From positions 930,001-994,000 of the forward strand of contig NZ_JAJJMN010000001.1 of NCBI RefSeq assembly GCF_020905335.1: DNA of 64,000 nt, given 5' to 3'. The notes beneath the pieces were generated by a model, which was not told where the DNA came from, did not search any database, and saw nothing but the letters and a program-made list of their open reading frames with translations. Each line of letters opens with the position of its first letter. Position 1 is the stretch's first letter. The stretch is from Flavobacterium lipolyticum (GTDB lineage Bacteria > Bacteroidota > Bacteroidia > Flavobacteriales > Flavobacteriaceae). Below are positions 62,357-64,000 of the stretch, piece by piece. Both the position numbers and the translations under genes were made by a program.

Positions 62357-64000
62357 TTATTTAACCAATAACTTTTTAGTATCTGTGAAGCTTCCATCTG
62401 TAGCTACCACTATATAAACTCCTTTTCTAAGACGGTGTACCGGATAAGAAACTGTGTTTTTTACAATGTCAATAACATTTCCTGTACTGTCGTAGATGGT
62501 GATTTTAGTATCCGCCAGGTTTAAATTAGCGAAGTTGAAATTAACCACTTCCGAAGCCGGATTAGGATACATCGTAAATGATTTTGTAAAATCAGTCTGA
62601 TCTGCTCCTGCACTTCCGTTTTGCAAATCAATGGTCAACGGAGCACTCCAGTTACTTGCCTCAGTTGCATTTTTAGCTCTAACTCTAAACTGATAAACGG
62701 TTTGTGTGCCTTGTTTCGGAACCCATAAATAATAGGTTGTGGAAGTTCCGAAAGTGGTCCAGCCTGTACTAGCATTATTCAACTGTACTTCATAACTTGT
62801 TGCATTCGCCACTGTATTCCATGAAGCATAAAATCCGGATGAATACACTCCTGAATTCCCAATATTGGCTGGTGTCGGCAAAGTTGTCGGATTAGGTGTC
62901 GAACCTGCAACAACCGTATAGTCTTCCACATCACCATCTCCAATGTTTCCACAAGCCGACGGGTTCGCATAATATTTCATTACAATGCGCATTCTGGTCG
63001 TTCCGGTAAACGCAATTGGTGTAAAACTGCCTGTAGCTGTTCCGGTAGAAGAAATTCCGTCAATCACTTTTTCAGAAGCATCAAAAACATTGTTTTTATT
63101 GTAATCGATCCACACTCCCCAGTATTCTAAATAAGATCCTCCGGAAAAACCTGCCGCCAGACTAACATTTGTAGCTACTCCCGGAGTTACAGTTACAGTT
63201 TTAGACGTAAGATTAGCATACCCCCCTGCATCTTTACCGGATGTATTGGTAAAACTTCCAATAGTTACTGAATTGATGTATTCGTAATTATTATTCCCCT
63301 GAGCAGTACAATACGCTGAGCCTGCTGCAAGAGTAGCTGTAACCTCATTAGAATAGGCGGAGTAAATGCTATTTGCTTTTGCACGTACTCGGTATTTATA
63401 AGTACTTCCGGCTGTCAGACCTGTGTTGGTATACGTAGCCGCTGTACTTGGTAATGTTGTTATTTCGGCAAAAACATTATCTGCTCCTGCTCTTTCTACT
63501 ACAATGTTTGTCGCATTAGTTGCGTTGTTTACCCATGTCAATTGTGCCTGTAAACTGGTGTTGTTTACTGCAGCCGTCAGACTTGTAGGTGCCAAAACAG
63601 TTACAGGTGCCTGAGTTCCGGCCTGAATGGATTCGTTTGGCTTCGTATTGTAAGCATAGTCTAAAACGGAATAACCAACTCCACCTGCTTCTACTTTAAC
63701 ATGCATCCAGCCATAACAGGTACGGCCTCTGCTTTTATATTCAAAACCGATATAACCTGTTTGGTTGTCCCAGGCTGTATAACTTGCCGTTCTTAAATCT
63801 AACTGATCCGGATATGCCGCTCCGGGGGTTACAAAATTACTTGCGGCACCAATTGTAGTTCCCTCTGTAATTAAACTAATGTTACGTGTACCTGTAGGTC
63901 CTACCAGTCTTTTGCCATAAGTTTCTACTTTTAAAGCAGCAGCAGCAAACTGCCATGCTCCATACTCCGTATTATCTCCAATCCCTAAATCAAAATACTG
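62357..64000 (-). CDS. secreted T9SS protein with Fn3 and GEVED domains (partial, N-terminus off the window)
   Basis: The frame is open from 62357 to the right edge, about 547 residues. The first 100 visible residues (DNTEYGAWQFAAAALKVETY, then GYIGFEYKSRGRTCYGWMHV) resemble the region before the Fn3 domains of large flavobacterial secreted proteins. An Fn3 domain (PTSLTAAVNNTSLQAQLTWV), a GEVED domain (WIDYNKNNVFDASEKVID to GDGDVEDYTV), a second Fn3 domain, and a T9SS sorting domain (MYPNPASEVVNF to KKLLVK) follow. A catalytic domain, if any, lies off the window. An internal Met at 63706 is not the true start because the frame continues upstream with coherent sequence. Confidence 0.88.
   Translation of the reverse strand, partial: QYFDLGIGDNTEYGAWQFAAAALKVETYGKRLVGPTGTRNISLITEGTTIGAASNFVTPGAAYPDQLDLRTASYTAWDNQTGYIGFEYKSRGRTCYGWMHVKVEAGGVGYSVLDYAYNTKPNESIQAGTQAPVTVLAPTSLTAAVNNTSLQAQLTWVNNATNATNIVVERAGADNVFAEITTLPSTAATYTNTGLTAGSTYKYRVRAKANSIYSAYSNEVTATLAAGSAYCTAQGNNNYEYINSVTIGSFTNTSGKDAGGYANLTSKTVTVTPGVATNVSLAAGFSGGSYLEYWGVWIDYNKNNVFDASEKVIDGISSTGTATGSFTPIAFTGTTRMRIVMKYYANPSACGNIGDGDVEDYTVVAGSTPNPTTLPTPANIGNSGVYSSGFYASWNTVANATSYEVQLNNASTGWTTFGTSTTYYLWVPKQGTQTVYQFRVRAKNATEASNWSAPLTIDLQNGSAGADQTDFTKSFTMYPNPASEVVNFNFANLNLADTKITIYDSTGNVIDIVKNTVSYPVHRLRKGVYIVVATDGSFTDTKKLLVK

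Overview
The window looks like a chromosomal segment of a Flavobacterium-type bacterium (phylum Bacteroidota). The evidence is AT-rich DNA, SusC/SusD genes, C-terminal type IX secretion (T9SS) sorting domains, families typical of flavobacteria (DUF2339/DUF3999, DUF5683, PspC with GIN-domain proteins), and many Bacteroidota -7 boxes of the form TAnnTTTG. No species can be named from sequence alone.

1-7463 is the right part of a prophage that runs off the left edge. A leftward, translationally coupled early operon encodes small proteins, an SMC/Rad50-like ATPase with a CxxC hook, a RecT/Bet annealing protein and an MBL-fold hydrolase. It diverges from a LexA/CI-like S24 repressor across a promoter-operator region. 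Two lipoprotein genes and a small HTH gene follow the repressor.

7464-11733 is a second inserted segment. It is bracketed by two direct copies (about 650 bp) of a tRNA 3' end (anticodon CAT) plus the DNA downstream of it, including an 85-codon gene that is identical at protein level in both copies. Between the copies lie a decayed serine recombinase, an unrecognised two-gene cassette, and a Pycsar anti-phage pair: the membrane effector PycTM and the cyclase PycC. This defence island, stacked behind a prophage at one tRNA site, is the most interesting part of the window.

12018-25818 holds a zinc-ribbon protein, an AraC pair and an HMA-like protein. Next comes a leftward SusC/SusD/DUF5123-type glycan uptake operon with a LacI-type operator at its promoter, then a divergent MFS exporter/AraC pair. 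A metal (probably copper) cluster starts here and runs to 28918: a Cys-rich exported protein, a DUF3347 protein, an HMA-AraC regulator, a multicopper oxidase fused to a CopB-like barrel, and a CC-rich small protein.

28919-37957 holds a hotdog-fold protein, a DUF4870-PadR-PspC-GIN-GIN cluster, a 28-copy octamer repeat, trxB, and a secreted CBM9-like/esterase fusion.

38128-48981 carries three large paralogous T9SS surface proteins, built from alternating Fn3-like and cadherin-like repeats, with an HTH-pentapeptide protein inserted among them.

49287-49928 is a tRNA-Pro gene followed downstream by four degenerate copies of itself in an A-B-A-B pattern. 50130-62280 is mostly core genome: DUF2339-DUF3999, parA-parB-DUF5683-dapB-lepB-WbqC, an S37 peptidase and an M24 peptidase. 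The right edge holds the C-terminal half of another secreted T9SS protein.
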